Positions 8,564 through 17,800 of a stretch of 64,000 nt of DNA are shown here, one piece after another (positions within the stretch are counted from its first letter, which is position 1; each line of letters begins with the position of its first letter). Source of the stretch: an uncultured Corynebacterium sp. (GTDB taxonomy: Bacteria; Actinomycetota; Actinomycetes; Mycobacteriales; Mycobacteriaceae). The notes beneath the pieces are model-generated. The model did no database searches. It saw nothing but the letters and a program-made list of their open reading frames with translations, and had not been told where the DNA came from. The DNA lies in the NCBI RefSeq assembly GCF_943914615.1, contig NZ_CALUCS010000001.1, positions 1 through 64,000 on the forward strand, in the 5' to 3' direction. Position numbers and translations under genes: made by a program.

Positions 8564-8972
8564 GCATGCCCGAAGTTTGACGTTGCGCGTGATGGGGTGG
8601 GGCGAAGGTTGATGGGGCCTAAGGACGAATGAGGCGTAGGGGCGTCAATAATAAAGAACCTCAAGAGTCACATAAGTAACACTGGCAACATGGTAGGCTA
8701 ACCCTCAAGTAAAACTTTAAATGTTCCGCGTGTTGTCCATGTGAAAGCGCTTTTGCTTGCCATAATTGCTCACGTGCTAGAAGCGCACCTGCGATAGAAG
8801 CTCGAAAAGCTTGTGACAATCCAGGTCGCGATAGACGCAAACGTGAATACAGAATGGCCTAATGAAGCGCCCGGTGGTGTTCGAAGCAGGAGGGGAACCT
8901 GCTTCGAACCAACCAGTCCACAGCAGCTAAAGCCACCAAAGCTACACAAACAACCAAAAAGCAACAGAAAGA
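8564..8972 (+). other. Non-coding leader region of mytB
   Basis: About 410 bp with no credible gene. It holds a variant of the dispersed motif (8641-8658), an AT-richer stretch at 8700-8770 with a CATAAT box at 8761-8766 that may be a -10 element, and a long leader to the mytB ATG. A weak DtxR-like half site lies around 8691-8705. No promoter can be fixed with confidence. Confidence 0.5.
8641..8658 (+). repeat. Dispersed motif, variant
   Basis: GGCGTCAATAATAAAGAA, intergenic, 5' of mytB. Confidence 0.65.
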
Positions 8973-10943
8973 ATGAAGACTATGCGCCTTGCAGCGAACC
9001 TCTCCCGTCGCACTCGCTCCGCCCGCAGCCCCCGCCGTATGGGCTCGGCAATCCTGGCCCTGCCGCTTTCCGTTGCGCTGGCAATGCCAATGATGCCGGC
9101 TGCCACCGCGCAGAGCTCCCTCGGCGGCTCCATGGGGCCGGGCTCCGGCACCAGCTACCTGGATCCGGACAGCATTCCGAAGCGCACCCCACGCCAGGTC
9201 ACCGAACAGCACCTGGAAGGCCTGCCGGAGGGCGTAAGCGTGGACCGTGTTGAGTGGATCACCGAGCGCTGGGCCAACGTCTTCATCAACTCCGCTGCCA
9301 TGCCAGACAAGCCCATCAAGGTGCAGATCCTGCTGGCCCGTGACTGGTACTCCCAGCCCGACCGCAAGTTCCCGACCGTATGGGCCCTGGATGGCCTGCG
9401 TGCCCGCGAGGACGAGTCCGGCTGGACCCTGTCCACCAACATCGCCAACCAGTACGCCGACCGCAACGTCAACGTGATTCTGCCCGTCGGCGGCGAATCC
9501 TCCTTCTACACGGACTGGCAGAAGCCGGAAAACGGCAAGCACTACAAGTGGGAGACCTTCCTGACCAAGGAGCTGCCATCCGTGCTGCGCGAGGGCTGGC
9601 GCGCCAACGAAGATCGCGCCATCACCGGCCTGTCTATGGGCGGCACCGCCGCAATGAACCTGGCTGAGCGCTTCCCGGACATGTGGAAGTTCGCCGGCTC
9701 CTTCTCCGGCTACCTGGACACCACCTCCTACGGCATGCCGGAAGCCATCGCCTACGCCACCAACGACGGCAACGGCTATGACGCTAAGAAGATGTGGGGC
9801 GAGTTCGGTTCCCAGGACTGGATCGACCACGACCCGAAGCTGGGCGTGGATGCGCTGAAGGACATGACCGTCTACGTTTCCGCGGGTAACGGCAACGCCG
9901 GCAAGTACGACAAGCCGGGCACCATCCCGGGCATGCCCGACAACATGGCCGGCTTCGGCCTGGAGGTCATGTCCCGCATGACCACCGAGACCTTCGTCAA
10001 GTACGCGAAGAAGGCTGGCGTGAAGCCGATCACGGCCTTCCGCCCGTCCGGTACCCACGACTGGCCGTACTGGCAGTACGAGATGATCCAGGCATGGCCG
10101 CACATTGCGGACGCTCTGGGCATCCCGGAAGCTGACCGCGGCGCGAAGTGCAAGGTCGGTGGTGCCATCGCGGAGAACATCAAGAACGCCCCGGAGACCC
10201 TGGGCGCCTGCATCTCCAACGAGTACGACGCCAAGGACGGCGGTAAGGTGCAGGACTTCCGCGGTGGCCGTGCCTACTGGTCCCCGAAGACTGGCGCCCA
10301 CTTCGTGTGGGGCCGCATCGGCGCCCACTACGCCTCTATGAACGGTCCGGAATCCTGGCTGGGCTACCCGACCTCCGAGGAGCACGTCATCTCCAACGGT
10401 CGCGGTCGCTTCACCAGCTTTGAGAACGGCGGGATCTACTGGACCCACGAGACTGGCGCCCACGCTGTGCCGAAGGACTTCATGGATGAGTGGGGCAAGA
10501 CTGGCTGGGAGAACGGCCCGCTGGGCTACCCGATCTCCGAGCTGGAGAAGGTCGGCGATAGCTACATGCAGAAGTACCAGAACGGCGTGATTGTCCGCGA
10601 CAAGGACAACAAGACCCACTATGTCCAGGGCAAGATCGCAGAGAAGTACCTGCAGCTGGGTGGCGTGACCTCCAAGCTGGGCAACCCGAAGAGCGGCGAG
10701 CTGAAGATCAAGGGCGGCCGCTTCTCCGAGTTCGAGCACGGCAACATCTACTGGTCTCCGTCCACCGGCGCGCACGTTATCTACTACGGAAACGTATTCG
10801 ACGAGTGGGGCAAGCGCGGCTGGGAGCAGGGCAACCTCGGCTACCCGACCAGCGACCACGAGGACATCCCGGCGGGCGGAACTCGGATCAAGTTCCAGCA
10901 CGGCGAGATCCGCGAGGTCAACGGACGCGTTGAGGTGCTCTAA
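8973..10943 (+). CDS. mytB: Mycolyltransferase with C-terminal LGFP repeats (PS1/Cop1 type)
   Basis: A secreted mycolyltransferase of 656 residues. A signal peptide ends around PAATAQSS. The antigen-85-like catalytic domain has the nucleophile elbow GLSMGGTAAMNL (Ser about 221) and a His in GTHDWPYWQYEM. After residue ~400 come about four LGFP repeats (e.g. SWLGYPTSEEHV, GPLGYPISELEK, LGNPKSGELKI, GNLGYPTSDHED), thought to anchor the enzyme to the cell wall. This two-part layout is that of corynebacterial PS1/Cop1. ATG 8982 is an alternative start. The lipoprotein gene follows after 2 bp. Confidence 0.93.
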   Translation: MKTMRLAANLSRRTRSARSPRRMGSAILALPLSVALAMPMMPAATAQSSLGGSMGPGSGTSYLDPDSIPKRTPRQVTEQHLEGLPEGVSVDRVEWITERWANVFINSAAMPDKPIKVQILLARDWYSQPDRKFPTVWALDGLRAREDESGWTLSTNIANQYADRNVNVILPVGGESSFYTDWQKPENGKHYKWETFLTKELPSVLREGWRANEDRAITGLSMGGTAAMNLAERFPDMWKFAGSFSGYLDTTSYGMPEAIAYATNDGNGYDAKKMWGEFGSQDWIDHDPKLGVDALKDMTVYVSAGNGNAGKYDKPGTIPGMPDNMAGFGLEVMSRMTTETFVKYAKKAGVKPITAFRPSGTHDWPYWQYEMIQAWPHIADALGIPEADRGAKCKVGGAIAENIKNAPETLGACISNEYDAKDGGKVQDFRGGRAYWSPKTGAHFVWGRIGAHYASMNGPESWLGYPTSEEHVISNGRGRFTSFENGGIYWTHETGAHAVPKDFMDEWGKTGWENGPLGYPISELEKVGDSYMQKYQNGVIVRDKDNKTHYVQGKIAEKYLQLGGVTSKLGNPKSGELKIKGGRFSEFEHGNIYWSPSTGAHVIYYGNVFDEWGKRGWEQGNLGYPTSDHEDIPAGGTRIKFQHGEIREVNGRVEVL

Positions 10944-10945
10944 CC

Positions 10946-11557
10946 GTGGGCGTCACAAAGAATAGACAGTTTCGCGTAGCCGCCGGTGCCGCGTGTGCGG
11001 CGCTGCTGTCGCTGGCCACGCTGACGGCGTGCGGCGGCGATGAGACGGTCGATAATTCGGCGGAGTCCACGACGGTGCCTTCGGTGACGGAGTCCGCGAC
11101 CGAGACCGAAAAGGCCGACGGCGACGAAGACAGCGAAGGCAAAGACGACAAGGACGGCGAAGGCAGCGAAGACGGCGAATCTGGTTCTTCGGAAGGCAAT
11201 GACGCCCCAGAATCCGCCGGCGACCGTGGTGGCGCACCGGCAAATGATGGCACCGTGGACGAGGTCGACGACATTCCATCCGGTGCGCAGCGCAGTGATC
11301 AGGACAAGGACTTCCTGAAGCGCCTGAAGGACAGCGGCATCGACCTGGCGAAGGCCAACGACGCCGCAGAGATCGGTGGCCTGGAAGATCAGGTCATCGC
11401 AGCTGGTCACGCGCACTGCACCGCCGAGGGTGGTGGGCAGGCCGATGTGTACACACCGTTGGCTGCAGGCCAGCTGGAGGCCAACGGCGTGATCGACGGT
11501 GATCCGAAGAAGGCCGAGGACGCTATTCGCGAGGCCGCGAAATCCGCGTATTGTTAG
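10946..11557 (+). CDS. DUF732 secreted lipoprotein
   Basis: A 203-residue lipoprotein. The lipobox LTAC places the acylated Cys near residue 28. A long acidic, Ser/Glu/Asp-rich linker (about residues 35-110) leads to a C-terminal DUF732 domain (QDKDFLKRLKDSGID ... AAGHAHC ... AAKSAYC) with two conserved Cys. The GTG start is 2 bp after mytB and lies in a copy of the dispersed motif, so the N-terminal GVTKN is motif-encoded; no other start exists before the signal sequence. A secreted protein at the same place is conserved in corynebacteria. Function unknown. Confidence 0.85.
   Translation: MGVTKNRQFRVAAGAACAALLSLATLTACGGDETVDNSAESTTVPSVTESATETEKADGDEDSEGKDDKDGEGSEDGESGSSEGNDAPESAGDRGGAPANDGTVDEVDDIPSGAQRSDQDKDFLKRLKDSGIDLAKANDAAEIGGLEDQVIAAGHAHCTAEGGGQADVYTPLAAGQLEANGVIDGDPKKAEDAIREAAKSAYC
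10949..10962 (+). repeat. Dispersed motif, exact copy (start of lipoprotein gene)
   Basis: GGCGTCACAAAGAA directly after the GTG start codon at 10946, encoding Gly-Val-Thr-Lys-Asn. Confidence 0.85.
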
Positions 11558-11575
11558 TGGTCACTCGTTTCCCAT

Positions 11576-11618
11576 AACCAGGTTGTCCGCCATTGGTGGC
11601 GAGGGCAGCCTGGTTTTG
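11576..11618 (+). terminator. Terminator after mytB-lipoprotein unit
   Basis: AACCAGGTTG pairs with CAGCCTGGTT, with an inner CGCCA/GTGGCG hairpin, followed by TTTTGCTTT. Confidence 0.8.
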
Positions 11619-11619
11619 C

Positions 11620-11650
11620 TTTAGAAGCTCTACAAGTTTTAGAAGCTCTA
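11620..11650 (+). repeat. Two TTTAGAAGCTCTA repeats in cutinase-like leader
   Basis: Identical 13-mers at 11620-11632 and 11638-11650 (18-bp period), followed by more CTAGA-containing sequence to the ribosome site. Possibly a regulatory array. Confidence 0.7.
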
Positions 11651-11681
11651 GAACCCCTAGAGGAAGGTCTAGAAAGAAGCT

Positions 11682-12614
11682 ATGAAGAAAGTTTTGACCA
11701 TCCTGGCTGTTCTGGTTCTGCTTGCGCTCATTGTGGTGGGCGTGGGCAATTGGCTGCTCACCAACGACGGTGTTGATGGCCCGGGGCCGGACAAGCCCAC
11801 ATCTCCGCCCGCCCCGGAGGCGCAGAACCCGCCTGGGTGTGTGGACGTGGAGGTGCTGGCCGCGCCGGGTACGTGGGAATCCAAGGCCGACGACGATCCT
11901 CTGGCGCCGCACGCCAACTCTAACTCGCTGATGTTGAACGTCACCCGCCCGTTGGCCGACGAGTTTTCCCCGGACAAGGTGAAGGTGTGGACCCTGCCGT
12001 ACACCGCGCAGTTCCGAAACATGAACGCGAAGCACGAGATGAGTTATGACGACTCCCGCAACCAAGGCTTCGAGCGGATGAAGGAGGAGCTGCGGGTGAT
12101 GCACGAGAAGTGTCCGGCAACGTCCTTCATCCTGACCGGCTTTAGCCAGGGCGCGGTGATTACTGGTGACCTGGCAGGAGAGATCGGCAATGGACGCGGC
12201 CCCGTGCCTGCCGACAGGGTGTTGGGTGTGTCGCTGATCGCCGACGGAAGGCAGGAGCTGGACAAGGGCAAGCTGGTTGGTGCGCAGGGCATCCGCGGCA
12301 CCGGTGCGGAGATTGCGCTGAACCCGGTGAGCGGACTGATCCAGGCGATTGTGCCAGGTGCCACGATGCGTGGCCCGCGCCCGGATGGGTTCGGCGAACT
12401 CAACGATCGAGTGAATAACTACTGCGCCCCTGCGGATCTTATTTGTGACGCCCCAGCGGATCTGGGTAACGCTCTTGTGCGAGCTAAGGACCTGGTGGCT
12501 GCCAACGCTGTGCATGCGGAATATGCGACGAACGGGAAGGTCGTGGAGGGCCAGACCGTTCCGGAGTACATCGTTGGATGGGCGCGGGATCTGATTAACG
12601 AGCGCATGCAGTAG
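11682..12614 (+). CDS. Cutinase-like envelope lipase (Rv3802c/Culp6 type)
   Basis: A 310-residue serine hydrolase with an N-terminal membrane anchor/signal (residues 5-26) and a Pro-rich linker. The catalytic elbow is TGFSQGAVITGD, Ser about 152, with cutinase-type Asp/His expected in DLICDAPADL and the C-terminal region. The mycobacterial equivalent has phospholipase/thioesterase activity and is essential for the mycolate envelope. Its place between the mycolyltransferases and fadD32 is conserved. AGGAAGG around 11661 provides the ribosome site. Confidence 0.9.
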   Translation: MKKVLTILAVLVLLALIVVGVGNWLLTNDGVDGPGPDKPTSPPAPEAQNPPGCVDVEVLAAPGTWESKADDDPLAPHANSNSLMLNVTRPLADEFSPDKVKVWTLPYTAQFRNMNAKHEMSYDDSRNQGFERMKEELRVMHEKCPATSFILTGFSQGAVITGDLAGEIGNGRGPVPADRVLGVSLIADGRQELDKGKLVGAQGIRGTGAEIALNPVSGLIQAIVPGATMRGPRPDGFGELNDRVNNYCAPADLICDAPADLGNALVRAKDLVAANAVHAEYATNGKVVEGQTVPEYIVGWARDLINERMQ

Positions 12615-12701
12615 CCGTTTGCCGCTTCGGCGGGCTCATGTGCCGATGTGCCGGAATTGTGGGGGCACACGGCACACGGGAATGCGAAATTGCCGGGTAA
12701 C

Positions 12702-12740
12702 GGGAGCGCTCCCCGGTACGATGTGTTTCACAAGTGAAAC
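12702..12740 (+). promoter_or_regulatory. Two palindromes upstream of fadD32
   Basis: GGGAGCGCTCCC at 12702-12713 is a perfect palindrome. GTTTCAC-AA-GTGAAAC at 12725-12740 has perfect 7-bp arms. TACGAT (12717-12722) between them could be a -10 box. This looks like the operator/promoter of fadD32-pks13-accD4; the regulator is not identifiable here. Direct repeats TTAGAGCTA (12756) and CTAGAGCTA (12769) follow in the leader. Confidence 0.65.
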
Positions 12741-12829
12741 TAAATTTTTATGGCGTTAGAGCTACGCGCTAGAGCTAGGTAGCTAACCCGATACCGATTG
12801 AACCGAGTGGATAAGTAGAGGAGACCCGC

Positions 12830-14719
12830 GTGGACATCACTGCAGCAATGGGCCAGTTTTACAACGAGCAGGGCGACATTAATGTGCCCGAGCAGCTCAC
12901 CCTTTCCGGCATGTGCGAGATGCTTTACACCATGGCGGAGATGGAGGGCACGGTGGATAACGTGCTGATCCGTCACTGGGATTTCAGTGAGTCCCGCGAG
13001 GGCACGGTGCACGAAATCACCCGTGCGCAGGTAAACACGCGCATCAAGGCCGTGTGTGTCCGCCTGCAGCAGGTCGCCAAGCCCGGCGACCGTGTGGCCA
13101 TCCTTGCCAATAACTCCCCGGAGTACATGTACGCCTTCCTGGGCGCGATGTATGCCCGCATGGTGCCCGTCCCGCTGTATGACCCGAATGAGCCGGGGCA
13201 CACTGGCCACCTGACTGCAGTGTTGGGTTCTTCCGAGCCGACGGTGGTGCTGACGAACAAGCGCTCCGCCACGGCAGTGCGTAAGCACTTCGCCTCTACG
13301 CCCACGACTGAGCGCCCCCGGGTTCTGACTGTGGACGCACTGCCGGATGCGCTGGCTGATGACTGGCAGAACCCCATGGCCGCCATCATGGCGGACCCGT
13401 CGCTGGCGCCGAAGTCCAGCGAGGAGGCGTTCCTGCAGTACACCTCCGGTTCCACCCGCACCCCGGCGGGTGTGGTGCTTACCCACAAGTCGATCGTCAC
13501 CAACGTGCTGCAGATCTTCAAGGCAGCGAACCTGCAGACTCCGCTGCGCCTGAGCACCTGGCTGCCGCTGCACCACGACATGGGTGTGATCCTGTCCGCC
13601 TTTGTGATCATCCTGGGCCTACCTTTCGACCTGATGTCCCCGCGTGACTTCATCCAGGACCCGACCCGCTGGATCCGTCAGCTGAACCGCCAGAGCGAAG
13701 ACGAGAACGTCTACACCGTTGTGCCGAACTTCGCCCTGGAGCTGGCCGTGCGCTACGCCGACCCGGCGAAGGTCGCGGAGCTTGCTGACCTGGACCTATC
13801 TGCCGTCGACGGAATCATCAACGGTTCTGAGCCGGTGCACCACAGTTCGGTGCAGAAGTTCCTGGATACCTTCGGCTCTTATGGCTTCAAGAAGGAGGCC
13901 ATGCGCCCCTCCTACGGCCTGGCCGAGGCCACGCTGCTCGTCAGCACCCCGCAGACCGACGAGCGTCCGCTGACCAAGTGGTTCAAGCGTGAGGAGCTTT
14001 CCGAAGGTACCGCCGTGGCAGGCAGCGCGGACGACGCAGACAGCCTCTCCCTGGTTTCTCTGGGTCAGGTGTGCCTCCCGCAGACTCTCGCAATTATCGA
14101 CCCGGAGACCGGCAAGGAACTGACCGACGGAAACGTTGGTGAGATCTGGGTTCACGGCGACAACATGGCCGCGGGCTACCTAAACCGTCCGGACGAGACC
14201 CAGGAGACGTTCCGTAACTCCCTGCCGACCGCCAACCGCCTGGATTCCGACAGCCGCGCGGGCGACGCTCCGGAGGATAACTGGATGCGCACCGGCGACC
14301 TGGCCGTCATCGTGGACGGTCACCTGTTTATCACCGGCCGACTGAAGGACCTCATCATCGTCGCTGGCCGTAACCACTACCCGCAGGACATTGAGGCCAC
14401 CGCCGACGAGGCCACTGAGCAGACCGCCCCGGCTGTTATTGCCGCCTTCGCCGTGGAGGCCGGTGGTTCCGCAAGTGGTACCGCCGACGGCGAGTCCGTC
14501 GAAGGGCTCATCATCGTCGCCGAGCGCGATCCGGACGCCAGCGAGGACGGGGACGCGGAGGCAATCGAGGCTATGCGCGCGGCCGTCACCGCTACCCACG
14601 GCGTGCAGCCTTCCGATGTGCGCATCATTGCACCGGGCACCCTGCCGCGTTCCTCCGCCAACAAGATCGCCCGCCGCGTGGCCGCGAAGGCGTATCTGGA
14701 GGGCACGCTGGGCGCTTAA
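12830..14719 (+). CDS. fadD32: Long-chain fatty-acyl-AMP ligase FadD32
   Basis: Activates the meromycolate (longer) fatty acid as acyl-AMP and loads it onto the N-terminal carrier domain of Pks13. It has 629 residues. The adenylation P-loop YTSGSTRTPAGV is near residue 204; STWLPLHHDMG, the PSYGLAEATL motif, and the WMRTGDLAVI and DLIIVAGRNHYPQDIE hinge motifs follow. The C-terminal ANKIARR lysine region is present. GGAG ribosome site before the GTG at 12830 (AGAGGAGACCCGC). pks13 follows after 97 bp. Confidence 0.96.
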   Translation: MDITAAMGQFYNEQGDINVPEQLTLSGMCEMLYTMAEMEGTVDNVLIRHWDFSESREGTVHEITRAQVNTRIKAVCVRLQQVAKPGDRVAILANNSPEYMYAFLGAMYARMVPVPLYDPNEPGHTGHLTAVLGSSEPTVVLTNKRSATAVRKHFASTPTTERPRVLTVDALPDALADDWQNPMAAIMADPSLAPKSSEEAFLQYTSGSTRTPAGVVLTHKSIVTNVLQIFKAANLQTPLRLSTWLPLHHDMGVILSAFVIILGLPFDLMSPRDFIQDPTRWIRQLNRQSEDENVYTVVPNFALELAVRYADPAKVAELADLDLSAVDGIINGSEPVHHSSVQKFLDTFGSYGFKKEAMRPSYGLAEATLLVSTPQTDERPLTKWFKREELSEGTAVAGSADDADSLSLVSLGQVCLPQTLAIIDPETGKELTDGNVGEIWVHGDNMAAGYLNRPDETQETFRNSLPTANRLDSDSRAGDAPEDNWMRTGDLAVIVDGHLFITGRLKDLIIVAGRNHYPQDIEATADEATEQTAPAVIAAFAVEAGGSASGTADGESVEGLIIVAERDPDASEDGDAEAIEAMRAAVTATHGVQPSDVRIIAPGTLPRSSANKIARRVAAKAYLEGTLGA

Positions 14720-14816
14720 TCCATAAAGCGACCTCGGCGCGTTAAAATATAGCGCTACGGTGACTCACTCATGCCTTCAATAAGGCCTCCCGGCACGAAA
14801 GGAAACGCGACCTTCC

Positions 14817-17800
14817 ATGGCAGACAACCAGCAGGGCGCCCCCACAGCTGACCAGCAATCCCGCCCCGCCACGATTCAGCAGATGCGGGAGTGGTTACGC
14901 ACCTGGGTGGCGAACACCACCGGTTTGGATGCCGCGGAGATCTCCGACGAACGCTCGATGCAGGACTTCGGCCTGTCTTCCCGCGACGTCGTGGTCCTTT
15001 CCGGCGACCTGGAGCGCCTGCTTGGCACGACCCTCGACGCGACGATTGCCTACGAGTTCAACACCATCGCCGCCCTGGCCGAGCACCTGATGCAGGGCCG
15101 CGGTTCCGGCGCTGTTTTTGGTAGTGACGCCACCACCTCCGCCGACGGGGCTTCCAGCGCAGGTGGCCCGCTTCCACTGGGCCAGCGCGACATCGCTGTG
15201 GTCGGCATGGCGGGGCGTTACCCCGGGGCGGACAGTGCGGATGAGATGTGGGAGCTGTTCTCCAACTACCGCTCCGGCGTGGGCGAGCTGCCCGTGGGCC
15301 GTTGGTCGGAGTACTCCCGCGACCCGGAGATGACCCGCCGCATGGAGCAGGCCCAGCTGACGGGCGGCTACATTGAGGACATCGCCTCCTTCGACGCGGA
15401 GTTCTTCGGTCTCTCTCCGCTGGAGGCCGCGAACATGGACCCGCAGCAGCGCATCATTTTGCAGCTGACGTGGGAGGCGCTGGAGGATGCGCACATTCCC
15501 GCCAACCAGCTGCGCGGCAAGCCCGTCGGCGTGTTCATGGGTAACACCAACAACGACTACGGAATGTTGATCTCCGCCGACCCGGCGGAGGCACACCCCT
15601 ATGCGCTGACTGGTAACTCCAGCTCCATCATCGCCAACCGCGTTTCCTATGCTTTCGACTTCCGCGGCCCGTCCGTTGCGATGGATACGGCCTGCTCCTC
15701 GTCGCTGGTGGCAATTCACCAGGCGGTGCGCTCCCTGCGCGATGGTGATTCTGAGGTCGCTGTGGCGGGTGGCGTCAACCTCCTATGCAGCCCCTTTGCA
15801 ACGGTGGCGTTCTCCGAACTCGGAGTGCTCAGCCCGACGGGCGGCATCCGTGCCTTCAGTGATGATGCCGACGGCATCGTGCGTTCTGACGGTGCGGGCG
15901 TGGTTGTGCTGAAGCGCCTGGAGGATGCGCGCCGCGACGGGGACAGCGTGCTGGCCGTGATCAAGGGCTCGGCGGTGAACTCCGATGGCCGCTCCAACGG
16001 CCTGACCGCCCCGAACCCGGATGCGCAGGTGGACGTGCTGCGCAGCGCCTACGCCGACGCGCAGATCGACCCGCAGGCCGTGGACTACGTGGAGGCCCAT
16101 GGCACCGGCACCATCCTGGGCGACCCGATCGAAGCCACCGCCCTGGGGACGGTCCTGGGCCGTCAGCGCGACGTGGCTGAGCCGCTGCTGTTGGGCAGTG
16201 CGAAGACGAATTTTGGCCACACCGAGGCTGCCGCGGGTGTCGCGGGCGTGATGAAGGTCGTGCTGGCGATGCGCGAGGGCGTGCTGCCGCCGAGCTTGAA
16301 CTACACCGGTCCGAACCCGTACATCGATTTCGACCGTGAACACCTGGAGGTCGTGGAGGATCCGCGCGAGTGGCCGGAGTACTCCGGGCGCGCCATCGCC
16401 GGTGTGTCTGGCTTCGGCTTCGGTGGCACGAACGCGCACGTGGTGATCGCGGCGCCGAACCTGGAAGAGGAGGCTGCGGCGGGTATCGGGGCGGCTGGGA
16501 CAAGCTCCGTTGCACCCATCGGCCTGGACCGTGAGGATTCCGCGGGCGAGGCCCCGCGCGTGCTGCTGCCCGTCAGCGGGCTGCTGCCTTCCCGTCGCCG
16601 TCAGGCTGCGGAAGCACTGGCTACGTACCTGGAGCAGAACAAGGAATCCTTCACCAAGGCAGGCGATGAGGCCAACCAGCTGCGCGGCGTAGCCCTGGCA
16701 CTGGCTGGCCACAACCACGGCCGTTCCCGCGGCGTGGTTTCCGCAGCCACCTTCGACGACGCCATCGCTGGGCTGCAGCGCATCGCCGCCGGCAAGCAGG
16801 GCGCGACGGTGAAGACCGCCGACTCGCCCTCGGCTAATGGCCCGGTGTGGGTGTTTTCCGGCTTTGGCTCGCAGCACCGCAAGATGGCCAAGGACCTTTA
16901 CGAACTCTCCGAGTTCTTTGCCGCCCGCCTGGACGAACTGGACCAGGTTGTGCTGGCGGAATCCGGCTGGTCCTTTGTGGAGATGGTGCTGGACGACGAG
17001 CTGAACTATGACACGGAGCGCGCCCAGGTGGGCATCACCTGTGTGCAGATTGCACTGAACGACCTCATGCGCGCGCTGGGAGCCAAACCCGCTGCTGTTG
17101 TCGGCCAGTCAATGGGCGAGATCGCGGCGGCCTATGCCGTGGGCGGTATCACCGCTGAGGAGGCTGTGCGCACCGCCTGCCACCGCGCCCGCCTGATGGG
17201 CGAGGGTGAGCGTCTACTGCCAGAGGACAAGCAGGGCGCCATGGCAGTAGTCGAGTTCGGCGTGGAGGAGCTAGCTACCTTCACCTCTGAGCACCCCGAG
17301 TACGCAAAGGTCGAGCCCGCCGTGTACGCCGCGCCGGGCATGACCACCGTCGGCGGCCCCGCTGAGCCGGTTCAGAAGCTGGTGGAATACCTGGAGGGCG
17401 AGGGCAAGTTCGCCCGCCTGCTGAAGGTCAAGGGCGCAGGCCACACCTCGATGCTGGATCCGATCCTGGGCGAGCTGCACTACGAGATCAGCGACCTGGA
17501 TCCGCAGCCGATCCACACCCCGCTGTACTCCACCGTGGACCGTGGCCGCGTGTACCAGCCAGGTGAGGTCGTTCACGATGCCGAGTACTTCCTGCGCTGC
17601 ACCCGCCAGCCCGTCTGGTTCTCCGAGGCGACGGGCAAGCAGTTTGACGATGGCTACCGCACCTTCATCGAGTTCTCCCCGAACCCGGTGGCCTTGATGC
17701 CGCTGATGAACAACTCCTTCGCGCACAACGCCAGCGATTCCAAGCTGATGTTCCTGCTCAAGCGCAAGGAGCCGGTTGCCCAGACCCTGCTGTCCACCCT

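Noticed and set aside
8691..8705. DtxR-like half site GGTAGGCTAACC
   Set aside because: Only about 12 of 19 positions fit the iron-box consensus and the left half is poor.
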